A stretch of 7,956 nt of DNA from Opitutales bacterium (GTDB lineage Bacteria; Verrucomicrobiota; Verrucomicrobiia; Opitutales; Opitutaceae), in contig JAJFLS010000682.1 of NCBI GenBank assembly GCA_021772595.1, forward strand, positions 1 to 7,956, written 5' to 3'. The translations under genes and the position numbers were made by a program. The notes under the pieces were generated by a model. The model was not told where the DNA came from. It saw only the letters and a list, made by a program, of their open reading frames with translations, and ran no database searches. This document shows positions 1-5,817 of this stretch, piece by piece. The first letter of the stretch is position 1. Each line of letters begins with the position of its first letter.

Positions 1-197
1 TCGTTTCGAACCTGCGATTCATTTTTCACGGTGGGAGGCTCGTGTCTTTCTACGGGCTGAAACGCCCAATGGCTCAAATCCTCTTCGGTGAGGGCCGGCT
101 CGATTGGCTCGTCGTCTGGCGAGTCGCCGAGAAGTGAATACAAACCGAATCCAAGGATCAACACGCCGGTCAGCAATTGATTTGGAAGACGCCCCAT
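1..197 (-). CDS. PSD1/DUF1549-type exported protein, N-terminal fragment
   Basis: The gene runs off the left edge, so only its first 65 codons are visible. Residues 1-24 look like a signal peptide or membrane anchor: a short polar start, then the hydrophobic run LLTGVLILGFGLYSLLG. An acidic linker follows, then HWAFQPV at residues 43-49, a proline-rich piece and a VRN near the edge. This is the recognisable opening of the PSD1/DUF1549 domain of Planctomycetes and Verrucomicrobia, where HWAF.P is soon followed by W.RNPID.FI. The domain starts within about 45 residues, so there is no room before it for the haem-binding PSCyt1 domain (CxxCH) that many relatives carry. This looks like a short variant. 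The ATG at 197 shares one base with the TGA of the upstream DUF1501 gene (TGATG), so the two are very likely co-translated. The molecular function of the family is not settled. The fold assignment rests on one motif and on context. Confidence 0.75.
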   Translation of the reverse strand, partial: MGRLPNQLLTGVLILGFGLYSLLGDSPDDEPIEPALTEEDLSHWAFQPVERHEPPTVKNESQVRN

Positions 198-1663
198 CAA
201 CTAAGTATTCCCCGTACGACCTTCCCAGCGACATCGGTTAACCGTTGCTCACGGCCGTTGTGCATATAGGTCAATCGTTCATGATCGAGACCCAGTAAAT
301 GCAAGATCGTCGCATGCAAATCATGTACATGAACAGGGTCAGTTTCGGCTCGGAGCCCCACCGCATCCGTCGCTCCATAGGTCATTCCACCTTTTACACC
401 GCCCCCAGCGAAAACCACGGAATAGCCCCAGGGGTTATGGTCACGCCCCGTGCCTTTCTCACTCATGGGCATCCGCCCAAACTCGCCGCCCCAAATAACC
501 AGCGTGTCATCCAGTAATCCTCTTAACTTGAGATCCTGGATTAGACCCGCCACGGGTTTGTCCGTTTTCGCGCAATAGGTCGTGTGGTTTTCTTTTACGT
601 CTTTGTGGGCGTCCCACCCCAAAGTGCCACCCGAATAAAGCTGCACGAAACGCACGCCTCGCTCAACCATCCGGCGAGCGAGCAGACAACGCGTGCCGAA
701 TTCATCGGTCGGCTCTTCGCCAATGCCATATAGTTTCAATGTAGACTTCGATTCGCTGGAAACATCAACGATGTCCGGCGCCGCCGATTGCATGCGGTAA
801 GCGAGTTCGTAAGACCGGACACGAGCCGCTAGCGAATCATCGTAATCTCGATTCTTAAAATGCTCCGTATTCAGTTTTTGTATAAGATCCAAGGTGGACC
901 TCTGCTGTGATTCGGATACCTGTGCAGGCGGTATTAAATTCAAAATGGGGTTGGCTCCCGGGCGCATGGTGGTCCCTTGATACGAAGCAGGCAAATAGCC
1001 ACTTCCCCAAGCCGGTGGACCTCCCTTCAAACCTCCTTCGGGATCGGGCATAACGACAAACGCCGGCATGTCTTGATTTGACGATCCCAGACCATAAGAC
1101 ACCCAGCTTCCAAGGCTTGGCCGGCCCATCAAGATCGAGCCGGTGTTCATTTGGTAGACCGATTGAGGATGATTCACGCTATCCCCATGGCAGCTCCTCA
1201 TTACGCACAACTCATCGGCGACCGATGCCATGTGCGGAAGAAAGTCACTGATCTCAATGCCGGACTTCCCCCGACGCCGGAAGGGCTTAACGGGTGGAAG
1301 CAATGGATTTTGAGCCACCTTCCGGCGAGTCATCACTGAACCGAAACTCTCCGGTAGCGGCTGCCCAGCGTACTTGATGAGATCCGGTTTGGGATCAAAT
1401 AAATCCACATGGCTGGGGCCTCCATGCATGAATAGATAGATAACCCGCTTCACCTTGGGTTTGAAGTGAGGAACCATTCGATCAAAAGGATCCGCCTGAG
1501 ACCCTCCAATCGATGACGAGGCAGACAAAAGATTTTCCTCGCTCAAGATCTTGGCCAGAGCAATGGCACCAATGCCACCCCCGACGTTGCCCAGAAACTG
1601 GCGACGGTTTAAACCAGGCGAAAACGATCGGGATTCTATACCCCCTGTCGGGTCTTTGCTCAT
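197..1663 (-). CDS. DUF1501 family Tat-exported protein
   Basis: This is a 488-residue protein of the DUF1501 family, a branch of the alkaline phosphatase/sulfatase-like fold abundant in Planctomycetes and Verrucomicrobia. Its substrate is unknown. A twin-arginine signal lies near the N-terminus: NRRQFLG (Arg 20-21) followed by a glycine/alanine-rich hydrophobic stretch to about residue 40, so export in folded form is expected. Family motifs run in order: FMHGGPSHVDLFDPKP (79-93), MRSCHGDSVNHP near 155-166, GWDAHKD (349-355), WGGEFGRMP (391-399), GTGRDHNPWGYS (405-415) and HDLHATILHLLGLDH (447-461). The Asp/His/Glu residues in these motifs are those expected to bind metal. Length is normal and the frame is intact. 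I chose ATG 1663 because it puts the twin arginines about 20 residues in. An in-frame ATG at 1714 would add 17 residues that do not resemble a signal. The stop overlaps the ATG of the downstream PSD1-type gene. Here DUF1501 precedes its partner; PSD1 first is the order I recall as more usual. Confidence 0.93.
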   Translation of the reverse strand: MSKDPTGGIESRSFSPGLNRRQFLGNVGGGIGAIALAKILSEENLLSASSSIGGSQADPFDRMVPHFKPKVKRVIYLFMHGGPSHVDLFDPKPDLIKYAGQPLPESFGSVMTRRKVAQNPLLPPVKPFRRRGKSGIEISDFLPHMASVADELCVMRSCHGDSVNHPQSVYQMNTGSILMGRPSLGSWVSYGLGSSNQDMPAFVVMPDPEGGLKGGPPAWGSGYLPASYQGTTMRPGANPILNLIPPAQVSESQQRSTLDLIQKLNTEHFKNRDYDDSLAARVRSYELAYRMQSAAPDIVDVSSESKSTLKLYGIGEEPTDEFGTRCLLARRMVERGVRFVQLYSGGTLGWDAHKDVKENHTTYCAKTDKPVAGLIQDLKLRGLLDDTLVIWGGEFGRMPMSEKGTGRDHNPWGYSVVFAGGGVKGGMTYGATDAVGLRAETDPVHVHDLHATILHLLGLDHERLTYMHNGREQRLTDVAGKVVRGILS

Positions 1664-1806
1664 CTCAAACTGTAAGTGAACCCGGAGCAGCAGTTTCCGG
1701 GTACCCCATAGCATCTTTCGCAGACCGAATACTCAAGGAAAAACAGATCAATGACCCGTTGGCCGTCGACCCCGACCCTGAAAGAGCAAAGCTGGATTAT
1801 TGTCAT
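1660..1806 (-). CDS. possible 48-residue cysteine-rich leader ORF
   Basis: This short frame reads MTIIQLCSFRVG... to ...FTYSLR and has five cysteines (7, 29, 32, 39, 40), including a C-x-x-C and a CC pair. I recognise no family. Two features make it worth listing. Its TGA overlaps the DUF1501 ATG at 1663 in an ATGA arrangement typical of translational coupling. Its own ATG is preceded by GGGAG ending four bases upstream, a better ribosome-binding site than the DUF1501 start has. That GGGAG partly lies in the arm of a small hairpin (CCGCC-AA-GGCGG, 1814-1825 on the plus strand). Against it: the frame is short, composition offers no support, and it is mutually exclusive with the longer DUF1501 start at 1714. 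It may well be chance. Confidence 0.2.
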   Translation of the reverse strand: MTIIQLCSFRVGVDGQRVIDLFFLEYSVCERCYGVPGNCCSGFTYSLR

Positions 1807-1918
1807 CGCTCTCCCGCCTTGGCGGAATCGCTAGGTTGCCCTTTGCCGAACTCAGGCCAAACAGGATGGCTCCTCCGTCGTCAAATAATGCTCGAACGAG
1901 ACCGACCGAAAACCTATT

Positions 1919-1958
1919 TCCGGCAAAGCCGGATCCTATTGTCTTGCCCCAGCAAGAC
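1919..1958. repeat. tandem pair of perfect hairpins
   Basis: Two perfect stems sit side by side. TCCGGC-AAA-GCCGGA (1919-1933) has a 6-bp stem and 3-base loop. GTCTTGC-CCCA-GCAAGAC (1941-1958) has a 7-bp stem and 4-base loop. They lie about 95-130 bases past the tsaD stop in the direction of tsaD transcription. No T-run follows on the minus strand, so they do not form a canonical intrinsic terminator. They could still stop or stabilise the tsaD transcript, or be part of a dispersed REP-like repeat. Confidence 0.6.
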
Positions 1959-1975
1959 TCCTAGGTCGACCGTGT

Positions 1976-2014
1976 CCTTCATCGTCCGAAGGGCGACGCA
2001 GGAAGGCCGATGAC
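1976..2014. repeat. imperfect palindrome, REP-like
   Basis: The ends TCATCG (1979-1984) and CGATGA (2008-2013) pair perfectly. Inside them is an alternative short hairpin, CGTCC-GAA-GGGCG (1983-1995), using one G-T pair. CCTTC (1976-1980) can also pair with either of two GAAGG copies (1988-1992, 2002-2006). It lies about 40 bases past the tsaD stop, where a terminator or a REP-type element is often found. No T-run accompanies it. The dispersed-repeat reading is inference, since only one copy is in the window. Confidence 0.4.
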
Positions 2015-2050
2015 AATTAGTCCGTCCCTGTTTGGGGATTCTTGATCGTC

Positions 2051-3082
2051 TCACAATCGCATCTCTATCGTCGCGCTTGGTTTGATGTCGATCGCATCTG
2101 AAACTTGTGCCGGGGCTTCGAATACGTGGCTAAATGCGATCATTCCCGCGTTGTCGCCAGTGTGTTGACGTTCGGCGAGGAGAGATCGCGCAGAATGCCG
2201 TTTTCCCAAATCAGTAAAACGGTCCCTTAGTGATTGATTATTCGATACGCCACCGGAAAGGCCGATGCTTTTATAGGATTCGCTTTTCAGCGCCTTCTCC
2301 GTCTTCCGGACAAGAACGTCCACAACCGCTTCCTGGTAGGACGCGCATAGATCCGGCAGAATCGAATCGAGTTCGGATTGCGAACGCTTTTCGAGCAAGT
2401 AGCGCAGGCTCGTCTTCAAGCCGGAAAAACTGAAATCCAAATTCGACTTGCGTAACAAGGCTCTCGGAAAATCGAACGCGTCGCTCTTTCCCTCTTTGGC
2501 GATCGCTTCCAGCTTTGGACCGCCGGGATAGCCGAGCCCCAGAAGCTTCGCTCCTTTGTCCAGAGCCTCTCCGGCGGCATCGTCGATGGTCTGGCCCAAG
2601 ACGTGGAGCGAGCGATCCTGATCGACTCGGGCCAAGAGCGTGTTGCCGCCCGACACGACTAAGGCCAAATGCGGGAGCAATTCCGAAAACGCTTCATCGA
2701 ACGCATCCGGGTCTGCATGATAAACGGGAATGAACGCCGAGTGAACATGAGCTCTCAAATGATTCGCAGCATGAACCGGCACGCCCAGCGCCAGCGAAAG
2801 CGCGTTGGCCACCGACAATCCCATCGCCAGGCAACCCGCGAGGCCCGGCCCGGCAGTCACTACGATTTCCTCGATCTCCGCGACATCGAACTCGCGACAA
2901 AGCTCGCCCAACAACGGCCCGAAATTCCCCAGATGCTCTCGGCTCGCGAGATCAGGTACGACTCCGCCGTATTCAGCATGCAGTGACACCTGGCTGCTTA
3001 TCCATTCGCCCACGATGCCGCGTGATCGATCCAACAGCGCGAGCGCCGATTCGTCGCAAGAACTTTCAACTCCCAGGATCAT
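2051..3082 (-). CDS. tsaD: tRNA N6-adenosine threonylcarbamoyltransferase TsaD
   Basis: TsaD transfers the threonylcarbamoyl group from threonylcarbamoyl-AMP to adenosine 37 of ANN-decoding tRNAs (t6A), acting in the cytoplasm with TsaB and TsaE. The 343-residue product is the normal family length. Motifs in order: ILGVESSCDE at the N-terminus, HAEYGGVVPDLASREH (35-50), the metal-binding pair H108 and H112 in HLRAH, the nucleotide-binding SGGNT (144-148), the long LGQTIDDAAGEALDKGAK block followed by GYPGGP (162-189), FSFSGLKT (218-224), GGVSNN (277-282) and TGDNAGMIA (308-316), whose Asp310 should be the third metal ligand. Start: ATG at 3082 places ILG(I/V)ESSCDE at the extreme N-terminus as in all relatives. 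The frame stays open to an ATG at 3160, but those 26 extra codons translate an intergenic repeat and should not be annotated. No Shine-Dalgarno is visible before 3082. Nothing in the catalytic core is missing. Confidence 0.97.
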   Translation of the reverse strand: MILGVESSCDESALALLDRSRGIVGEWISSQVSLHAEYGGVVPDLASREHLGNFGPLLGELCREFDVAEIEEIVVTAGPGLAGCLAMGLSVANALSLALGVPVHAANHLRAHVHSAFIPVYHADPDAFDEAFSELLPHLALVVSGGNTLLARVDQDRSLHVLGQTIDDAAGEALDKGAKLLGLGYPGGPKLEAIAKEGKSDAFDFPRALLRKSNLDFSFSGLKTSLRYLLEKRSQSELDSILPDLCASYQEAVVDVLVRKTEKALKSESYKSIGLSGGVSNNQSLRDRFTDLGKRHSARSLLAERQHTGDNAGMIAFSHVFEAPAQVSDAIDIKPSATIEMRL

Positions 3083-3087
3083 CGTAC

Positions 3088-3210
3088 AATATTGAAATTG
3101 ACCACGGATTTCACGGAGGAACCACCAACGAGTCGGGGTCTTCGACGGAGGCGAAGACATCTAGCTATTATCGATTCGCGAAAATTCGTGTGCATTCGTG
3201 GTTCAATATT
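3088..3210. repeat. ~123-bp element with terminal inverted repeats
   Basis: The ends of the tsaD-ctp gap mirror each other. AATATTGAA (3088-3096) and ACCACG (3101-3106), separated by four bases, match CGTGGTTCAATATT (3197-3210) read in reverse complement. Inside the left end is ACCACGGATTTCACGGA (3101-3117). The right end reads ATTCGTGTGCATTCGTGG (3184-3201). In the middle is a perfect 7-bp hairpin, GTCTTCG...CGAAGAC (3138-3158). The layout resembles a small non-autonomous mobile element or dispersed intergenic repeat. The CACGGATTT/ATTCGTG wording resembles repeats I have seen in gaps of other Verrucomicrobia- and Planctomycetes-type genomes, which is recollection and not a search. The element begins only five bases upstream of the tsaD ATG, so any local tsaD promoter must lie inside it. 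Confidence 0.6.
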
Positions 3211-3221
3211 ATTGATTGCGA

Positions 3222-4487
3222 CTATTTCGATTCGCCAAGCGCTTCGCGCAGTATCTCTTTGGCCGCTTCGAGCTGCTCGTCTTTTATCGGCTCGAAACCG
3301 AAGCGCTCGACGAATTCCTCGAGCGGCATCGTTCCCGAGCGACTGCGCTGTACGTAGAGATTGGCCTCTTCTTCCGGCGAGATTTCGATCGTCACATCGG
3401 GCTCGATTCCATTGTCGTGGATCACGTAGCCGCCGGGCGTATAGTACTTGGCGGTGGTGAGTTTTATTCCCGTGTTTTCGCCGAGCGGAAGAATGCTTTG
3501 GACGGAACCTTTGCCAAAGGTTTTCTCGCCGACCAGCTTCGAGCGCTCCAAATCTTTCAATGCGCCCGCTACGATTTCTGACGCGCTGGCCGAACCGGGA
3601 TTCACTAGAACGACGAGTGGAAAATCGTAAGGCTCGTGGCCATTTTCCGAATACCATTCCTCATTCATCGCGGCGTGTCTGCCTTTGGTATAGACAATCA
3701 ATTCGCCTTCGGGAATGAACTTCTCCACCACGTCCACCGCCACGTCCAGCAAGCCGCCCGGATTGTTTCGCAGGTCGAGGGCCAACGCTTGCATGCCTTC
3801 CGCAAGTAGCGAATCGATCGCCTCCTCCAGCTCGTCTCCGGTCCGTTTGCCGAACTGCAGGACCCGCAGATAGCCGATCCCGTCTTCGAGCAACTCAGCC
3901 CCTCGCACGTTATCGACTTCTATCAACTCGCGAACGATTTCCACTTCGAAACGCTCTTCCTTTCCGCTCCGTTCGATTTCAACGACGACCTTCGAGCCCG
4001 GCTTTCCTTTCAATCGAGCTACCGATTTCGAGATATTCAAACCTTCGATACTCTCGCCATCGACACCGACAATTCGGTCGCCCCTTAAAAGCCCTGCGCG
4101 ATCACCGGGCGAACCTTCCAGCGGCGCAATCACCGTCAGAAACTCGTCTCTCATTTCCACCTGCACGCCGATTCCCCCAAACTCCTGACTCGTCTCCTCG
4201 TCCAGTCGCTTGAGCTTGTCGAAATTGAGATACTCGGAATAGGGGTCGAGATTCGAAATCATCCCTTCGAGCGCCGACTCCGTCAGAGCCTCCAGCTCCG
4301 CAGGCTCACCGTTCACGTAATACGCGCTTATCATGCCCAGCGCTTCGCGGATTTCGGACGCTTTTCTACGCGCCTCGAAATAGCCGCCTACGCCCCCGTG
4401 CTGATAAACCCCCTCTATGAAAGAGGTGCTCTCAAAAAGGAGGAGCACTCCAACCGCGATAAATAGGACTCGTTTCAGATTATTCAT
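3222..4487 (-). CDS. ctp: S41 family carboxy-terminal processing peptidase
   Basis: This periplasmic serine protease, of 421 residues, cleaves proteins near their C-termini. Its natural substrate here is unknown. Residues 5-19 (KRVLFIAVGVLLLFE) form an uncleaved anchor or signal peptide. An N-terminal helical region follows, with the family motif NLDPYSEYL (79-87). A PDZ domain lies at about 100-190 (FGGIGVQVE, then GSPGDRAGLLRGDRIVGVDG). The protease core has DLRNNPGG (238-245), NPGSASASEIVAGAL (296-310) and GEKTFGKGSVQ (320-330). Ser301 and Lys326 are the expected catalytic dyad, spaced 25 residues apart as in CtpB and Prc. YYTPGG and GIEPDV follow (348-353, 360-365), then a charged helical tail. 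Length is typical of CtpA/CtpB-like members. The ATG at 4487 precedes the signal directly, and no purine-rich ribosome-binding site is visible before it. It is divergent from the methyltransferase and lies 139 bp upstream of tsaD on the same strand. Confidence 0.95.
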   Translation of the reverse strand: MNNLKRVLFIAVGVLLLFESTSFIEGVYQHGGVGGYFEARRKASEIREALGMISAYYVNGEPAELEALTESALEGMISNLDPYSEYLNFDKLKRLDEETSQEFGGIGVQVEMRDEFLTVIAPLEGSPGDRAGLLRGDRIVGVDGESIEGLNISKSVARLKGKPGSKVVVEIERSGKEERFEVEIVRELIEVDNVRGAELLEDGIGYLRVLQFGKRTGDELEEAIDSLLAEGMQALALDLRNNPGGLLDVAVDVVEKFIPEGELIVYTKGRHAAMNEEWYSENGHEPYDFPLVVLVNPGSASASEIVAGALKDLERSKLVGEKTFGKGSVQSILPLGENTGIKLTTAKYYTPGGYVIHDNGIEPDVTIEISPEEEANLYVQRSRSGTMPLEEFVERFGFEPIKDEQLEAAKEILREALGESK

Positions 4488-4572
4488 GAATCAAATTCGC
4501 GCCGTCCCCCGCGTCCATCGCTCAGTTGATGATTGAACCCGAGCGGCAGACCTCAAGAGTCGGCGCAAAGAA
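4488..4572. promoter_or_regulatory. divergent intergenic promoter region
   Basis: These 85 bases separate two genes transcribed away from each other, ctp on the minus strand and the MidA-like gene on the plus strand, so promoters for both should lie here. That follows from gene layout. I see no confident sigma-70 -35/-10 pair on either strand and no operator-like palindrome. The only start-proximal purines are AAAGAA directly before the ATG at 4573. Confidence 0.4.
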
Positions 4573-5577
4573 ATGGACTTCACAGAAATAGCATCGGCGC
4601 CCGTTCGGCAAGCAATAGAAGATGTCTCCGACGCGAACGGCTTCGTGGGCTTCAACCATTTCGCCGAAATAGCACTCTACCATCCAGAATTCGGCTATTA
4701 TCGGGCCGACCGGGACCGAGTAGGCCGAAGCCAGAACGCCGACTTCTTCACCGCCTCGAACCTGAAAAGCTCCTTCGCGCAAATCCTCATCGAAGCGAGC
4801 ATCGCAATTCTGGGACAAACCGGCATCGATCCCTCCGACTCCACTTGGGTGGAGATCGGCGCCGAGCCGGGCGACGCGTTGCTCGACGGCGCGGAGACTC
4901 CTTTTCGCGAAACCAAAGCGATTCGAGTCGGCGAAGCCCTCTCGCTCGACGGTCCGCTCGTTGTGTTTTCCAACGAACTCTTCGACGCCCAACCCTTTCA
5001 CAGCGTGATTTTCACGAACGGTTCCTGGCGCGAACGCGGCGTCGAGATCACTCCCCGAGGACTGCGAATCGCCGAGCGCTCCACATTCTCGCCGGAAATC
5101 GAGCCCATCCTCGAAACACTCCCAAACGTCGCCCCAGAAGGCTATATTGTCGACCTGCCCATCGCCGCGAACGCACTCCTGGAATCCATCGCCAACCAAC
5201 CCTGGACCGGCGCGTTCATCGCCTTCGACTACGGAAAGACCTGGCAAGCCCTCTGCTACGACACGCCCCAGGGGACCGGTCGAGCTTACTGCAACCACAA
5301 GCAATCGCCGAACCTTCTCGAGTCCGTCGGCGAGCAAGACCTGACCTGTCACATTTGCTGGGACTGGCTCGAACAGTCGCTCGCCCGCGCCCATTTCCAA
5401 TCTATCGCGCTGGAAAGCCAAGAATCCTTCGTCCTAAAACGCGCCCCGCAATTCGTCCAGCGCGCCTTTGAGTCCGGTCCCGGATTTACCTCGGAGCTAA
5501 AAGGCCAGCTCCGCCAACTCATTCATCCGACGCTGATGGGCCAGAAGTTCCAAGCGCTGAGCGGGGTGAGAAGGTAG
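4573..5577 (+). CDS. MidA/NDUFAF7-family SAM-dependent methyltransferase
   Basis: The 334-residue protein belongs to the COG1565/DUF185 group, whose mitochondrial member NDUFAF7 methylates an arginine of complex I. The bacterial substrate is not established. Family landmarks in order: ALYHPEFGYY (34-43), ADFFTAS (56-62), the SAM-motif region WVEIGAEPG (92-100), FSNELFDAQPFH (132-143), IAFDYGKTW (216-224), GTGRAYCNH (234-242), DLTCHICWDW (256-265) and the tail LIHPTLMGQKFQAL (316-329). The plain glycine loop usual in the family, close to E-x-G-x-G-x-G, is here EIGAEPG. The stretch from it to NELFDA is only about 34 residues. In relatives this stretch is, from memory, roughly twice as long and carries the second Rossmann strand with the acidic SAM-ribose contact. 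The ORF is intact, so this is a compact variant and not a frameshift. SAM binding may be altered. The start is the first ATG, which fits the family N-terminus; its ribosome-binding site is weak. Confidence 0.88.
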   Translation: MDFTEIASAPVRQAIEDVSDANGFVGFNHFAEIALYHPEFGYYRADRDRVGRSQNADFFTASNLKSSFAQILIEASIAILGQTGIDPSDSTWVEIGAEPGDALLDGAETPFRETKAIRVGEALSLDGPLVVFSNELFDAQPFHSVIFTNGSWRERGVEITPRGLRIAERSTFSPEIEPILETLPNVAPEGYIVDLPIAANALLESIANQPWTGAFIAFDYGKTWQALCYDTPQGTGRAYCNHKQSPNLLESVGEQDLTCHICWDWLEQSLARAHFQSIALESQESFVLKRAPQFVQRAFESGPGFTSELKGQLRQLIHPTLMGQKFQALSGVRR

Positions 5578-5599
5578 AGTTCGGATCTCCAATTGCTTG

Positions 5600-5647
5600 A
5601 TCCACGCCGCATTCGCGACGTAGCTACGCCGGGGCTCCGGCGTGGAT
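5600..5647. repeat. palindrome with competing hairpins
   Basis: ATCCACGCCG (5600-5609) pairs perfectly with CGGCGTGGAT (5638-5647). Inside, ACGCCGG (5626-5632) pairs perfectly with CCGGCGT (5637-5643) over a GGCT loop, so two exclusive folds share the right arm. The 10-base perfect palindrome CGTAGCTACG (5619-5628) overlaps the inner stem. It begins 23 bases after the methyltransferase stop, where a transcript end is expected, but no T-run follows. A REP-like dispersed repeat serving as a terminator or mRNA stabiliser is the best guess. Confidence 0.6.
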
Positions 5648-5663
5648 AACGCAACTTCCCCAA

Positions 5664-5729
5664 TGGTAGGGAAGACCGGCTCGGTCCTCCAAAAACCAAC
5701 GCGGAGGACCAAGCCGGTCCTCCCTACCA
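5664..5729. repeat. 27-bp-arm inverted repeat
   Basis: The arms 5664-5690 and 5703-5729 are each 27 bases and match at 25 positions around a 12-base A/C-rich loop. The arms start and end with TGGTAGGG and CCCTACCA. The two mismatches (5673/5720 and 5682/5711) are A-C on the plus strand but become G-U pairs in an RNA read from the minus strand. No gene overlaps it. It lies 88 bases upstream of the trkA ATG. There is no terminal T-run on either strand, so it is unlikely to be a simple terminator. It looks like a member of a dispersed palindromic repeat family, though only one copy is in the window. Confidence 0.75.
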
Positions 5730-5817
5730 AAGTCGAAACCACCAACAAATCGCATTCACCCACCCCACCCAAAGATCCGCTGGACAGGCCTTCGCAATTC
5801 CCCAGACTCCGGCCCTG

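Larger units (their letters stand above)
1807..2050. other. hairpin-rich non-coding gap
   Basis: This stretch lies between the end of tsaD and the DUF1501 operon, both read on the minus strand. I find no convincing gene in it on either strand. A plus-strand frame crossing it (1513-2013) has no family-like content and mostly overlies DUF1501. The gap holds several small inverted repeats (1814-1825, 1919-1933, 1941-1958, 1979-2013), some listed separately. It should contain the promoter of the DUF1501 operon and the 3' end of the tsaD transcript. No clear -35/-10 pair and no hairpin followed by a T-run is visible on the minus strand, so neither signal can be placed. Confidence 0.6.

Noticed and set aside
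19..234. 71-codon minus-strand frame across the DUF1501/PSD1 junction
   Set aside because: It overlaps both genes in a different frame. The frame beginning at 197 gives a signal peptide plus the HWAFQP motif and is clearly the real one.
1941..1958. Intrinsic terminator for tsaD
   Set aside because: The stem is perfect, but no T-run follows on the minus strand, so a rho-independent terminator cannot be claimed.
1513..2013. Plus-strand frame of 166 codons reaching into the tsaD-DUF1501 gap
   Set aside because: It starts inside DUF1501 on the opposite strand, crosses hairpin DNA and resembles no family I recognise.
3083..3160. Longer tsaD N-terminus from the ATG at 3160
   Set aside because: TsaD proteins begin at the MILG(I/V)ESSCDE motif. 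The extra codons are a translation of the inverted-repeat element.
3079..3657. 192-codon minus-strand frame under ctp
   Set aside because: Arginine-rich shadow of ctp in another frame, with no motifs.
4522..5421. Long minus-strand open frame (299 codons) over the MidA-like gene
   Set aside because: It is antisense to a gene with clear family motifs and its product has no recognisable domain. High-GC wobble positions commonly leave such frames open.
4533..5471. 312-codon plus-strand frame overlapping the MidA-like gene
   Set aside because: The product is an arginine-rich, low-complexity frame-shifted reading of the real gene.
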